From Leisingera daeponensis DSM 23529 (GTDB taxonomy: Bacteria; Pseudomonadota; Alphaproteobacteria; Rhodobacterales; Rhodobacteraceae), in the NCBI RefSeq assembly GCF_000473145.1, contig NZ_KI421500.1, positions 620,225-684,224 on the forward strand: 64,000 bases of DNA. Reading direction: 5' to 3'. The translations under genes were made by a program, and so were the position numbers. Below the pieces are notes generated by a model. It searched no databases and was not told the origin of the DNA. It saw nothing but the letters and a program-made list of their open reading frames with translations. Of the stretch, positions 28,790-37,325 are shown piece after piece; the first letter of the stretch is position 1, and each line of letters opens with the position of its first letter.

Positions 28790-28904
28790 GGGCCTTCGGC
28801 AGTGAAAATGCGGAAGGCCCATGACTAAGCGGACAGGATTAACGTGCCCTTACCCGGCGCAGGACAGGGGCGGGGTCTCTGCGCCCGATTTTCCTAAAAT
28901 GCCG

Positions 28905-28926
28905 GGGGCCGCCGTTCGGCAGCCCC
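28905..28926 (-). terminator. Probable terminator after minE
   Basis: Arms GGGGCCGC and GCAGCCCC (one G-U pair on one strand) close on a 6-nt loop, about 50 bases past the minE stop. On the minus strand CGGCATTTT follows, a weak U-tract. The rest of the 185-base gap to the HD-GYP gene shows nothing else. Confidence 0.45.
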
Positions 28927-28974
28927 GCGGTCAGTATGCAGAGGCCGCCGCCTGGCAGCCCCAGGGTCCCGGCC

Positions 28975-29238
28975 CTAGTTCACGCCCAGCTTGCCTGGGA
29001 TCTCTATGTTGATCTCCAGGCTCGACAGCTCGTCGCCGCGCTCCATGCGGATGTCGATGGCCTCGTCGCCGATCTGCATGTGGCGGCGGATCACTTCCAG
29101 GATTTCGCGCTGCAGCTGCGGCAGGCAGTCGGGGCGGGCGCCGCCGCTGCCGCTGCGCTCATGCGCCAGCAGGATCTGAAGCCGCTCCTTGGCGGTGCTG
29201 GCAGAGGCTTTGCGGGGGCGAAGGGAAAATCCGAACAT
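28975..29238 (-). CDS. minE: Cell division topological specificity factor MinE
   Basis: Predicted 87-residue protein that stimulates MinD ATPase and drives pole-to-pole oscillation, keeping the Z-ring at midcell. The N-terminal anti-MinCD helix (MFGFSLRPRKASASTAKERL then QILLAHERS) and the C-terminal topological domain (LQREILEVIRRHMQI, then LEINIEIP) match the family over the full length. The ATG at 29238 lies 5 bases past the minD stop, so it is translationally linked. Third gene of minC-minD-minE. Confidence 0.95.
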   Translation of the reverse strand: MFGFSLRPRKASASTAKERLQILLAHERSGSGGARPDCLPQLQREILEVIRRHMQIGDEAIDIRMERGDELSSLEINIEIPGKLGVN

Positions 29239-29242
29239 CCGC

Positions 29243-30091
29243 TTACACCGCCCGGCGGAACAGCCGCTGCAACAGGCCGCGACGGGGGTCCGCGGCAATC
29301 CGCATCTCGATCTGCTCGCCGATCAGCCGGCCGACCGCGTCCTCATAGGCCGCCGCCGCCGCCGAGGGGTCATCCAGCACCACCGGCACGCCCAGGTTGG
29401 AGGCGCGCAGCACCGCCGGGCTTTCGGGGATGATGCCGAGGAGCGGCACCGCCAGAACCTCCAGCACATCCTCCACCGTCATCATCTCGCCGCTCTCGAT
29501 GCGGGATTTGTCGTGGCGGGTAATCAGCACCTGGGCCTTCACCGGCTCCGCGCCGGCCTTGCTTGCGCGCTCGGTGATGCTGTTCAGCAGCCCCAGCACC
29601 CGGTCGCTGTCGCGGACCGAGGACACTTCGGGGTTGGTGACCACAATCGCCTCATCGGCAAAATGCATCGCCATCTGGGCGCCGCGCTCGATGCCCGCCG
29701 GGCTGTCGCAGATGATATAGTCGAATTCCTGGCGCAGCTCGTCCAGAACCCGTTCAACGCCTTCCTTGGTCAGCGCATCTTTGTCGCGGGTCTGCGAGGT
29801 CGGCAGCACCGACAGGGTTTCCAGCCGCCGGTCGCGGATCAGCGCCTGCTTCAGCTTGGCGTCGCCCTGGATCACGTTGATGAAGTCGAATACAACCCGG
29901 CGTTCGCAGCCCATGATCATGTCCAGGTTGCGCAAGCCGACGTCGAAGTCGATCACGACCGTCTTGTGGCCGCGCCGGGCCAGTTCGGCGCCCACTGCCG
30001 CCGAAGTTGTGGTCTTGCCCACTCCGCCCTTGCCCGAGGTGACAACGATCACCCGGCCCAGCGGTTCTTCCAGTTTCAGGTCCTTGCTCAT
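29243..30091 (-). CDS. minD: Septum site-determining ATPase MinD
   Basis: Predicted 282-residue ParA-type ATPase that binds the membrane in its ATP dimer form and recruits MinC. The deviant Walker A motif is TSGKGGVGKTTTS (about residues 18-30), followed by VIDFDVGLRNLDMIMGCERR and DYIICDSPAGIERGA (switch II). The C-terminus (MRIAADPRRGLLQRLFRRAV) is an amphipathic membrane-targeting helix. ATG 30091 has AGGACGA upstream; a longer open frame to 30268 overlaps minC and is not needed. Confidence 0.97.
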   Translation of the reverse strand: MSKDLKLEEPLGRVIVVTSGKGGVGKTTTSAAVGAELARRGHKTVVIDFDVGLRNLDMIMGCERRVVFDFINVIQGDAKLKQALIRDRRLETLSVLPTSQTRDKDALTKEGVERVLDELRQEFDYIICDSPAGIERGAQMAMHFADEAIVVTNPEVSSVRDSDRVLGLLNSITERASKAGAEPVKAQVLITRHDKSRIESGEMMTVEDVLEVLAVPLLGIIPESPAVLRASNLGVPVVLDDPSAAAAAYEDAVGRLIGEQIEMRIAADPRRGLLQRLFRRAV

Positions 30092-30129
30092 TCGTCCTGC
30101 CTCTCTCATTCCAGCCCTTTCAACAGCCT

Positions 30130-30894
30130 TCATCCCAAGGCTTCCACACACAGCCGCTCGTCCTGCAGGAATACCTGCACCGGGCGGTTCAGCAGCTCGG
30201 GCTCCAAATTCTCGCTCGTCCGGTACAGCCCGGCGACCGCCAGCAGCTCGGCGTCCAGGCTCTGGCAAAAGATCCGGGCGGTCTCGTCGCCCTCGGCGCC
30301 GGCCATCGCCCGGCCGCGCAGCCGGCCGTACACATGAATGCTGCCGCGCGCGATCAGCTCCGCACCCGAACTCACCGGCCCGACCACCACCAGATCGCCG
30401 CCTTCGGCCACCACCGTCTGGCCGGAGCGCACCGGCTGGGTGATCAGCCGGTTTTCCGGCGGCCTGAGTTTCTTGGGGAGTTCGCGGCGGGGACCGGGCT
30501 TGGTGCTGCCTTCCATGTTGAGCGGCGCATCCTTGCCGCTGGCAATGGTGATCAGCCCGGCGTCCTCAGCCGCGGATATCTGTTCCGGCGTGGCATTCTG
30601 CACCCCGAACACCGCCAGCCCGCGGCTGCGCAAACAATCCGTCAGCGCCCGCAGCTCGGCCGGGCGGGACAGGCCGGGCGCCTGGGCCAGATCCAGTATC
30701 AGCGGCGCGCCGTCAAAGAAATGGGGGTTCCAGCGCAGCTGCGCGTCCAGAGCCGCATAGAAGGCCTGGTCCAGCGGCCCGTCCTCCGGGCGCAGCGCAA
30801 CGGCGGTAAAATACCGCCCGCGAATCTGAAACGGCTTCACGGTGGCGGCAGGAGGACCGCCACGGGGGGATATGTCTTGATGCGGCACGCTCAC
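30130..30894 (-). CDS. minC: Septum site-determining protein MinC
   Basis: Predicted 254-residue FtsZ inhibitor recruited by MinD. The N-terminal domain (FQIRGRYFTAVALRPEDGPL) and the C-terminal right-handed beta-helix (TVVAEGGDLVVVGPVSSGAE, then LIARGSIHVYGRLRGRAMAG) are both present, linked by a proline/lysine-rich stretch. The start is GTG 30894: AGGAG lies six bases upstream, and no ATG is better placed. It is first in the min operon. Confidence 0.95.
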   Translation of the reverse strand: MSVPHQDISPRGGPPAATVKPFQIRGRYFTAVALRPEDGPLDQAFYAALDAQLRWNPHFFDGAPLILDLAQAPGLSRPAELRALTDCLRSRGLAVFGVQNATPEQISAAEDAGLITIASGKDAPLNMEGSTKPGPRRELPKKLRPPENRLITQPVRSGQTVVAEGGDLVVVGPVSSGAELIARGSIHVYGRLRGRAMAGAEGDETARIFCQSLDAELLAVAGLYRTSENLEPELLNRPVQVFLQDERLCVEALG

Positions 30895-31094
30895 GCGATG
30901 CTCCTGCTCGGGGAATGCGGTTTTGGCCCGCGGCTTCTTTTCCTCTTGCGTACCGTTAGCGGTATGGCCCGTTCAACCAGGACACGGTGGCTTCGGCGGA
31001 CATGCGCCGGATGCCGCAGGCACCGGCGGATTTCCGCACGCGGACTGCTTCAGGTTGCGCAGAAAACCGTTGCCAGGCCGCGGCGGGGCGGCGG

Positions 31095-32525
31095 CTACAG
31101 CGGCAGCGGCGCAGACTGGCCCGAGGTTTCCAGATCCCAGATCGCGGCCCACTGCCTGTCCTGCCTCTCCAGGATCAAATAGTTCCGCTCCGCCGCATAG
31201 CGCCCGGCCTGGCCGGGGATCTTGCGGATGCGGACCGGGTGGCCGGGCAGGGGCGCATCACCCAGCCAGGACAGCATTCCCAAGACCCGCGCCCAGGCCC
31301 TGGGCGGCGCCCGGTGGGAAATGCCCGAAGCCACCAGCTGATGCAGCATCTTGCCATCGCCCAGCGGCATCTCGGCGCGCGCGGCCAGGTGGATCTCGCC
31401 GGACACGGCAGCGATCTTCTGGCCGTCCAGCGCGGCGATATCGCGCGTCATCCGAAGCATCCGCCGCCACGAGGCCCGATGCGCCCGGCTTTGCCATTGG
31501 TCGCGCAGGTCGTCCTCATATTCCTGCATCCGCGGGGTCAGCACCATCAGCAGCTCCAGCAGCGACAGCCGCGGCCCCAGCAGGGGCACGCTGGACAGCA
31601 GGAAGGTCTGTCCCGGCGCGGCCCGTTTCACCTCGGCCTTCATCATCCGCCAGCCGCCGCGCGCCATCACCCGGCGGCGGCTGCGTTCCGAACGCAGGTC
31701 GGGCGCCAGCAGCCGCAGCCCCGGGGCCTCGATGCGCCAGCCCAAGTGGGTGCCTTCCGGGTCCGCGAACCGCGCGGGCAGGTCGCCGTCGCTGCAGCCG
31801 TGCTGAAACAGCAGCGCCGCCTCGCGGGCCATCGCAAACAGCGTCTGGCCCACCGGCGAATAGGTGCTGGAGCGCCGCAAGCTGCCCCATCCGTCGCAGA
31901 TGTCATGATCGTCCCATTGCATCAGCGAGGGCACGCGGGCCGCGAGCCAAGCCAGCTCCGGCGCGCTGTAGACCGCCAGGTAGCGGCGCAGAAAACCTTC
32001 CCGCAGATGCTGGCGCAGGCTGGCCAGATCCTCCCGCGAGGGGTCGCTGGGCAGCTTGTCCGGCCAGCCATTGCTGAGCCGGTGGCCCTCCGTGACCTCA
32101 TCGGCATAAACCTGGTCGCCGCCATGCAGCAGCAGCGAGAAGGGGCGCTTTTGGTGTTCCTCGCCCATCCGCGCCCACATGGCGTTGCGCTCAGTTCCGT
32201 CGCGGTCCAGGTCGCCGTTCTCCTCGCCGTTGCAGGAGGCATAGGCGATCCGCATGTCCCCGCCGAAACCGCCCGCCACTTCATACCGCGTGCCGTCCCA
32301 TTGGTAGGAGGAGGGCCGGTCCGCAGGCAGCGCGAAGCGCACGCGCAGGACCGAGACGCTTGCGTAATCCGCCAGCCGTTGCGGCTGAAGGGTCATGCCG
32401 CCGGCAGAAACAGGCGGCACGGACAGGCCCTTGGGCGCGATAAACAGCGCCGCAAGCTGCATTTGGCCATCGCGCAGATCGTCGAGGATCAGGATGGGGC
32501 CGGTGATCGGGGTGCTGCTGCTCAT
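31095..32525 (-). CDS. PhoD-like metallophosphatase
   Basis: Predicted 476-residue phosphodiesterase/phosphatase. The PhoD catalytic domain starts near residue 88 with RIAYASCNGEENGD and contains LLHGGDQVYADEV (metal-binding Asp), SLMQWDDHDICDGWG with the consecutive acidic and histidine ligands, and AAVSGEIHLAAR. Unlike classical Bacillus PhoD, there is no Tat or Sec signal at the chosen ATG 32525, so it may act in the cytoplasm; the frame is open to 32684, but that extension has no signal peptide either. The first 85 residues form a small beta-rich domain. It stands alone between minC and the VWA gene. Confidence 0.85.
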   Translation of the reverse strand: MSSSTPITGPILILDDLRDGQMQLAALFIAPKGLSVPPVSAGGMTLQPQRLADYASVSVLRVRFALPADRPSSYQWDGTRYEVAGGFGGDMRIAYASCNGEENGDLDRDGTERNAMWARMGEEHQKRPFSLLLHGGDQVYADEVTEGHRLSNGWPDKLPSDPSREDLASLRQHLREGFLRRYLAVYSAPELAWLAARVPSLMQWDDHDICDGWGSLRRSSTYSPVGQTLFAMAREAALLFQHGCSDGDLPARFADPEGTHLGWRIEAPGLRLLAPDLRSERSRRRVMARGGWRMMKAEVKRAAPGQTFLLSSVPLLGPRLSLLELLMVLTPRMQEYEDDLRDQWQSRAHRASWRRMLRMTRDIAALDGQKIAAVSGEIHLAARAEMPLGDGKMLHQLVASGISHRAPPRAWARVLGMLSWLGDAPLPGHPVRIRKIPGQAGRYAAERNYLILERQDRQWAAIWDLETSGQSAPLPL

Positions 32526-32816
32526 ACAGCAACAGGACCTAGGTGCGGCGGCCCGCGCAATCAACCGCTGCGGGGGCGGCGCCAGATTATTTTGTCCGCA
32601 TGGCGGCTCAATCGCCAGCGGCGCCGTGCAACAGGGGATGGTCAAGAGGTGCCGGGCCGCGCGTAAGCGGGCTGATTTCCTCATTTTTCAGGGGGGTAAA
32701 TTGGGAGGCCGTCACCGGCAGCCGGAACTGCAATGGCAACGCTGATGGCGGCAATGGGTCCCTGATGCCGCGGCGCCGGCGGTGCGGGAGCGCTTCGTTG
32801 GTTGAAGCGATGCTGC

Positions 32817-34001
32817 CTAGCGGCTCAGTTCCCGCATCCCGCGCTCCAGCCCGTCCAGGGTCATCGGCACCATCCGGTCCTCGAAGATTTCACGGATCAT
32901 GCCGATCGAATGGGTGTAGTCCCAGTATTTCTCAGGCACCGGGTTGATCCACAGGTTTGCCGCCCAGGCGTCGCGCGCGCGCTGCAGCCAGACCTGGCCC
33001 GCTTCCTCGTTCCAGTGCTCATTGGCGCCGCCTGGATACGCGATCTCATAAGGCGACATCGAGGCATCGCCCACGAAAATGCACTTGTAGTCCGGCCCGT
33101 AGGTGCGCAGCACCTCATGGGTGGGGATCTTCTCATTCCAGCGCCGCCGGTTGTCGCGCCAGACGCCTTCGTAGAGGCAATTGTGGAAGTAGTAGTATTC
33201 CAGATGCTTGAACTCGGCCCGCGCGGCAGAGAACAGCTCCTCCACCACCTGGATATGCGGATCCATCGAGCCGCCCGCGTCGAGAAAAAGCAAGACCTTC
33301 ACCGCATTGTGCCGCTCGGGCCGGGTCTTCACGTCCAGGTAGCCGTGCTCGGCGGTGGAGCGGATGGTGCCGTCCAGATCCAGCTCCTCTTGCGCGCCCT
33401 CGCGAACCCAGCGGCGCAGGCGTTTCAGGGCCACCTTGATGTTGCGGGTGCCCAGCTCGACATCGCCATCGAGGTTCTTGAACTCGCGCTTGTCCCAGAC
33501 CTTGACCGCACGCTGATGGCGGCTCTTTCCCTGTCCGATACGGACGCCTTCGGGGTTATAGCCATAGGCGCCAAAGGGCGAGGTGCCCGCGGTGCCGATC
33601 CATTTATTTCCGCCCTGGTGGCGGCCCTGCTGCTCCTTGAGACGCTCCTTCAGCGTCTCCATCAGCTTGTCGAAGCCGCCAAGCGCCTCGATCTCGGCCT
33701 TCTCTTCCGCGCTCAGATGCTTTTCCGCCATCTTGCGCAGCCACTCTTCCGGGATGTCGACGGCTTCCATCACCGCCTCGGCGGGGATTGCCTCCAGCCC
33801 CTCGAAGGTGGCGGCAAAGGCGCGGTCGAACTTGTCGATGTTGCGCTCATCTTTCACCATCGCGGCGCGGGCGAGGAAGTAGAAGGCCTCGATGTCGTAG
33901 GTGGCCAGCCCCGCCTTCATCCCCTCCAGGAACGTCAGGTACTCGCGCAGGGAGACCGGGATGGACGCCTTGCGCAGGTTTTCAAAGAAGGGCTGGAACA
34001 T
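32817..34001 (-). CDS. CoxE-type VWA domain protein, MoxR partner
   Basis: Predicted 394-residue cytoplasmic protein. The N-terminal half is helical (PVSLREYLTFLEGMKAGLAT), the mid part basic, and a von Willebrand A domain occupies about residues 232-390. Its MIDAS metal site reads VLLFLDAGGSMDPH, with D241-A-G-G-S245 in the DxGxS pattern, and a later threonine/aspartate set. Such proteins work with MoxR AAA ATPases to insert metal centres or remodel enzymes, as CoxD/CoxE do for CO dehydrogenase. The MoxR gene is at 35775-36614 on the same strand, separated by the DUF2927 and 55-residue genes. The client protein is not identifiable here. Confidence 0.88.
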   Translation of the reverse strand: MFQPFFENLRKASIPVSLREYLTFLEGMKAGLATYDIEAFYFLARAAMVKDERNIDKFDRAFAATFEGLEAIPAEAVMEAVDIPEEWLRKMAEKHLSAEEKAEIEALGGFDKLMETLKERLKEQQGRHQGGNKWIGTAGTSPFGAYGYNPEGVRIGQGKSRHQRAVKVWDKREFKNLDGDVELGTRNIKVALKRLRRWVREGAQEELDLDGTIRSTAEHGYLDVKTRPERHNAVKVLLFLDAGGSMDPHIQVVEELFSAARAEFKHLEYYYFHNCLYEGVWRDNRRRWNEKIPTHEVLRTYGPDYKCIFVGDASMSPYEIAYPGGANEHWNEEAGQVWLQRARDAWAANLWINPVPEKYWDYTHSIGMIREIFEDRMVPMTLDGLERGMRELSR

Positions 34002-34022
34002 CGCGGCGGCCTCCGGCTCGGG

Positions 34023-34190
34023 TTATGCCAGCACCCGGTGGGTCACGATGGTTGCCAGCAGGCCGAGAATACCAAAAACGATGGCATAGACAGCCCCGTA
34101 TTGCAGCATGTCCAGGGTGTTGCCGCCACGTTTGCGGGCCTTAATCGCGCCAATAAGGGCGCCCAGCACCAAGCCGGCAATTACGATCAT
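34023..34190 (-). CDS. Small single-span membrane protein (55 aa)
   Basis: A 55-residue frame from ATG 34190 to TAA 34025-34023 encodes MIVIAGLVLGALIGAIKARK, then RGGNTLDMLQYG, then AVYAIVFGILGLLATIVTHR and VLA. It has two hydrophobic helices joined by a basic, glycine-containing turn, i.e. a hairpin membrane protein. It fills the gap between the DUF2927 gene (stop 34224) and the VWA gene (start 34001) almost exactly, 21 bases from the latter. The ribosome-binding site is weak (GATAGAGAC). I recall similar 55-residue proteins in roseobacters with unreliable names. A membrane anchor or partner of the MoxR/VWA system is possible. Confidence 0.72.
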   Translation of the reverse strand: MIVIAGLVLGALIGAIKARKRGGNTLDMLQYGAVYAIVFGILGLLATIVTHRVLA

Positions 34191-34223
34191 GTCTCTATCC
34201 GTTTCTTTTCTGTCACTGACGGA

Positions 34224-35645
34224 TCAGGGGGCAGAGGGGCGCAGCGCGGCGATTTCCTCCAGCCGCGCCTCGACCACCCAATCCGGGCCAAAGCCGTACC
34301 TTGCCCATCCCAGGCTGTCCAGCCTGACCCGTCGGGCCTCGATGCTGCGGCCCTCCAGCTCCAGCGCCTCTGCCTGCAGCATCAGCAGCGTCGACAGCAG
34401 CGCCGCGTTCTCATGCGCGGCCGCAGCCTCCGCCGCCGGACCCAGCCGCGCCAGCGCCGCCGCCCCGTTGCCGGTGGCAATCTCATAGGCGGCCAGCTGC
34501 ACCGTCAGCTTGGCCTGGTGCATCCGGGTGCCGGGCAGGCCCCGCAGGTAGCTCATCGCGGTGTGGAAGTGCTGCAGCGCCAGCTCTGGCTCGCGCACAT
34601 GCAGCATCCGGCCCAGGGTATAATGGCTCAGGGCGCGGCGGTGGTCCTGCCAGCCCAGGCTGCGGGCGATCTCCGCTGCCCGGTTGGCGGCCCGCAGCCG
34701 CTCCCGCAGCGAGGCGCTTGGCCCCAGCGCCTGCTCATAGGCGGTGATCCAGGCCCGCGGCGTTTCCGGCAGCCAGACGGCGGCCTTGCGGGCGCCGCCC
34801 GGGTTAAGCCGCGCCAGAACCGCGGGCAGCCGCTCCGCCACGTCTGCCCGGCTCATGCCGGTGCGCAGCTCGGGCGCATAGGTGGCGCGCAGGATCAGCA
34901 TGTCAAAGCCGGTCAGCACCGCGTGGACGTTGTCGTCGTTGAAGATCGAATCCGGCAGCCGGTACAGGTCATTCAGCGGGCCGAGCGCCTGGGCCAGTTC
35001 CTCATGCAGGCAATCGCGCACCTCCTGCGGGCTGACGTCATTGGGGATGAACACCGCCAGTTGCTCGCGGCTGCGCAGCAGCGACCAGTTGGTGCGGGCG
35101 GTGCGCCGGCTGCGCCGGTATTCCGCCAGCGAGGACACGTTCGGCACCACGAAACAGGCCGCCTTGGGCAGCGCCCGCCGGATCTCCGCGCGGGAGACCG
35201 ACTGGACCGTGATGCTGGCACTGTCGCCGGACACCCGGCGGACCGGGATACCGGCCTCGTCCCGCAGCCGCGCCAGCAGCGCGTTGAGGTCGCGGCTGAA
35301 CCCGGGTGCGGGGCTGCCCGTCACGCGCAGGGTGATCGGGCCTTCGAAGCGGGTGAACTGGGGCAGGGTGCTGCCGCCTTCCAGCCGGAAATGCAGGTCG
35401 AGGAAATCGCGCGCGATATCGGCGTTGGAACGCTGCGGCGGCTGCGGCCGCCGGGCGGGGAACACCTTGACCGGCGGCAGCGCGGCCGGGGCCGCCGCCG
35501 CCCGGGTCGGCGCCTCCACCCGGGCCGAAGGCACGGCACAGGCGGCCAGCGCCAGCAGTGCCGCCGCCGCGGCAGCACCCCGCAGCAGGCGCAGGCCCAG
35601 GCGGCAGGCAGGCAGGTGTGAAACCGGGGCAGCGTCAGCAGGCAA
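34224..35645 (-). CDS. DUF2927 lipoprotein, TTG start
   Basis: Predicted 473-residue exported lipoprotein. The start is TTG 35645, preceded by AGGAG eight bases upstream; no ATG or GTG is available before the signal sequence. The N-terminus has a hydrophobic run ending in ALAAC, a lipobox at about residue 36. The DUF2927 domain (about 75-270) includes NADIARDFLDLHFRLEGG, an FVVPN segment, and LHEELAQALGPLNDLYRLPD then SIFNDDN, where the H-E-E-L-x-Q helix resembles a metalloprotease active site. The C-terminal 150 residues look like TPR-type helices. Co-location with MoxR and VWA genes suggests an envelope process, but no direct evidence exists. Confidence 0.8.
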   Translation of the reverse strand: MPADAAPVSHLPACRLGLRLLRGAAAAAALLALAACAVPSARVEAPTRAAAAPAALPPVKVFPARRPQPPQRSNADIARDFLDLHFRLEGGSTLPQFTRFEGPITLRVTGSPAPGFSRDLNALLARLRDEAGIPVRRVSGDSASITVQSVSRAEIRRALPKAACFVVPNVSSLAEYRRSRRTARTNWSLLRSREQLAVFIPNDVSPQEVRDCLHEELAQALGPLNDLYRLPDSIFNDDNVHAVLTGFDMLILRATYAPELRTGMSRADVAERLPAVLARLNPGGARKAAVWLPETPRAWITAYEQALGPSASLRERLRAANRAAEIARSLGWQDHRRALSHYTLGRMLHVREPELALQHFHTAMSYLRGLPGTRMHQAKLTVQLAAYEIATGNGAAALARLGPAAEAAAAHENAALLSTLLMLQAEALELEGRSIEARRVRLDSLGWARYGFGPDWVVEARLEEIAALRPSAP

Positions 35646-35730
35646 TCAGGCGTCTCCTATCAGCCCGGACAGGTCAGCCCGGCTCTTACCCTTCTGATAG
35701 GGGAATGCGGCAGCAATTAGAAGGGAAACG

Positions 35731-35756
35731 GGCGGGCGCCGGAAATGGCGCCCGCC
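35731..35756 (-). terminator. Hairpin after moxR
   Basis: A perfect 10-bp stem GGCGGGCGCC / GGCGCCCGCC with a 6-nt loop lies 19 bases past the moxR stop. On the minus strand CGTTTCCCTTCT follows, so termination may be partial, reducing transcription into the DUF2927, 55-aa and VWA genes. Confidence 0.6.
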
Positions 35757-35774
35757 GGGTGGTGCAAGCGGGCG

Positions 35775-36614
35775 TCAGCGCCGCCCGCGGGCCATGAAGG
35801 CGAGGCGCTCGAACAAATGCACGTCCTGTTCGTTCTTCAGAAGCGCCCCATGCAGCTTGGGCAGCGCGTCGGCGCCGCCGCGGGCGATGTCCGCAGGGCT
35901 CAGATCCTCGGCCAGCAGCAGTTTCAGCCAGTCGATCACCTCGGAGGTCGACGGCTTCTTCTTCAGCCCCTGGGTTTCGCGGATCTCGTAGAACTGGGTC
36001 AGCGCAGCGGTCAGCAGCGCGTCCTTGATGCCGGGGTGATGCACCTCGACGATCTTCTTCATGGTCTCCGCATCCGGGAAGCGGATGTAGTGGAAGAAGC
36101 AGCGGCGCAAAAAGGCATCCGGCAGCTCTTTTTCGTTGTTGGAGGTGATGATCATGATCGGGCGGTGCTTCGCCTTGACCATCTCGCCGGTCTCGTAGAC
36201 GTGGAACTCCATCTTGTCGAGTTCCTGCAGGAGGTCGTTGGGAAATTCGATGTCGGCCTTGTCGATCTCGTCAATCAGCAGAACGACCTTCTCGTCCGCC
36301 TCAAACGCCTCCCACAGCTTGCCCTTCCTGATGTAGTTCTTCACGTCGTGCACGCGCTCGTCGCCCAGCTGGCTGTCGCGCAGGCGGCTGACGGCATCGT
36401 ACTCGTACAGGCCCTGCTGCGCGCGGGTGGTGGACTTCACGTTCCACTCGATCATCCTCAGCCCCAGGGCGTCTGCAACCTGTTTTGCCAGCTCGGTCTT
36501 GCCGGTGCCCGGCTCGCCCTTGACCAGCAGCGGCCGCTCCAGTGTCACCGCCGCATTGACCGCAACTTTCAAATCATCGGTTGCGACATATTCTTTAGTG
36601 CCCTGAAATTGCAT
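35775..36614 (-). CDS. MoxR-family AAA+ ATPase
   Basis: Predicted 279-residue chaperone-like ATPase. Walker A is GEPGTGKTE (about residues 33-41), Walker B VVLLIDEIDKAD (110-121), sensor 1 IITSNNEKELPDAFLRRC with the arginine finger, and a helical lid with the sensor 2 region at the C-terminus. ATG 36614 has AGGAAAG upstream; the frame is open to 36677 without signal. It heads a minus-strand cluster ending in the VWA gene, the standard partner arrangement. The upstream region is shared with divergent dksA. Confidence 0.93.
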   Translation of the reverse strand: MQFQGTKEYVATDDLKVAVNAAVTLERPLLVKGEPGTGKTELAKQVADALGLRMIEWNVKSTTRAQQGLYEYDAVSRLRDSQLGDERVHDVKNYIRKGKLWEAFEADEKVVLLIDEIDKADIEFPNDLLQELDKMEFHVYETGEMVKAKHRPIMIITSNNEKELPDAFLRRCFFHYIRFPDAETMKKIVEVHHPGIKDALLTAALTQFYEIRETQGLKKKPSTSEVIDWLKLLLAEDLSPADIARGGADALPKLHGALLKNEQDVHLFERLAFMARGRR

Positions 36615-36800
36615 ATCTTTCCTGTTCCAGTCATGATGGGGGCCGCAGCGCCCAGTTCTTATCACGGTTTTAACCAAACAGCGCCACTATTGTGTAGTGA
36701 CATTCCTTCCCGATAGGGATAAACGCTGCGGCAGAGGGGGAGCCACAATGTTCAGGTGCAAATTATGACCAGCATTATGGGGCAGACCGAAGGAGCCGAA

Positions 36801-37223
36801 ATGAAGCAAGAAGTGTTTCTGCCGGACGACTACCGACCGGCCGAAGATGAGCCGTTCATGAACGAACGGCAGCTTGAGTATTTCCGACGCAAGCTATTGA
36901 ACTGGAAGCAGGAACTTCTGTCCGACAGCCGCGAGACCATTGAAGGTCTGCAGGGCAATACCCGCAACATCCCCGATGTCGCGGACCGTGCCAGCGAAGA
37001 AACCGACCGCGCGCTGGAACTGCGCACCCGCGACCGCCAGCGCAAGCTGGTCGCCAAGATCGACTCTGCGCTGCGCCGCATCGACGAGGGCGAATACGGC
37101 TATTGCGAGGTGACCGGCGATCCGATTTCGCTGAAGCGTCTGGATGCGCGCCCGATCGCCACCATGAGCCTGGAAGCGCAGGAGCGCCACGAGCGCCGCG
37201 AAAAGGTCCACCGCGACGACTGA
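36801..37223 (+). CDS. dksA: RNA polymerase-binding factor DksA, zinc-ligand-poor form
   Basis: Predicted 140-residue regulator that enters the RNA polymerase secondary channel and, with ppGpp, adjusts rRNA and amino-acid promoters. AAGGAG precedes ATG 36801. The coiled-coil tip has D59-x-x-D62-x-A64, equivalent to the essential D71/D74/A76 of E. coli. The zinc finger is altered: where E. coli has four cysteines, this protein has C102, T105, S123 and A126 at the same spacing, so zinc binding should be lost. Similar cysteine-poor DksA proteins are known from Rhodobacter and some gammaproteobacteria and remain functional. It is followed by a terminator. Confidence 0.93.
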   Translation: MKQEVFLPDDYRPAEDEPFMNERQLEYFRRKLLNWKQELLSDSRETIEGLQGNTRNIPDVADRASEETDRALELRTRDRQRKLVAKIDSALRRIDEGEYGYCEVTGDPISLKRLDARPIATMSLEAQERHERREKVHRDD

Positions 37224-37289
37224 CCGCTGTCTGCAGCGGTCAAACCGACAATTAGTTGACGCCGGGGTCTTTTGCTCCGGCGTTTTTTG
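37222..37289 (+). terminator. dksA terminator region (two hairpins)
   Basis: A 7-bp hairpin GACCGCT / AGCGGTC spans 37222-37241, at the stop codon. The main terminator is ACGCCGG (37259-37265) / CCGGCGT (37277-37283) followed by a run of six T (37283-37288). Confidence 0.8.
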
Positions 37290-37325
37290 TTTCATTGGGA
37301 GCGGGCGGAGAATCTGCAGGAGCCC

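Noticed and set aside
32802..35621. A 939-residue plus-strand open frame opposite the VWA and DUF2927 genes.
   Set aside because: It is antisense to well-supported genes with conserved domains, and its sequence is rich in H, Q, R, G and A, as expected from the complement of high-GC coding DNA.
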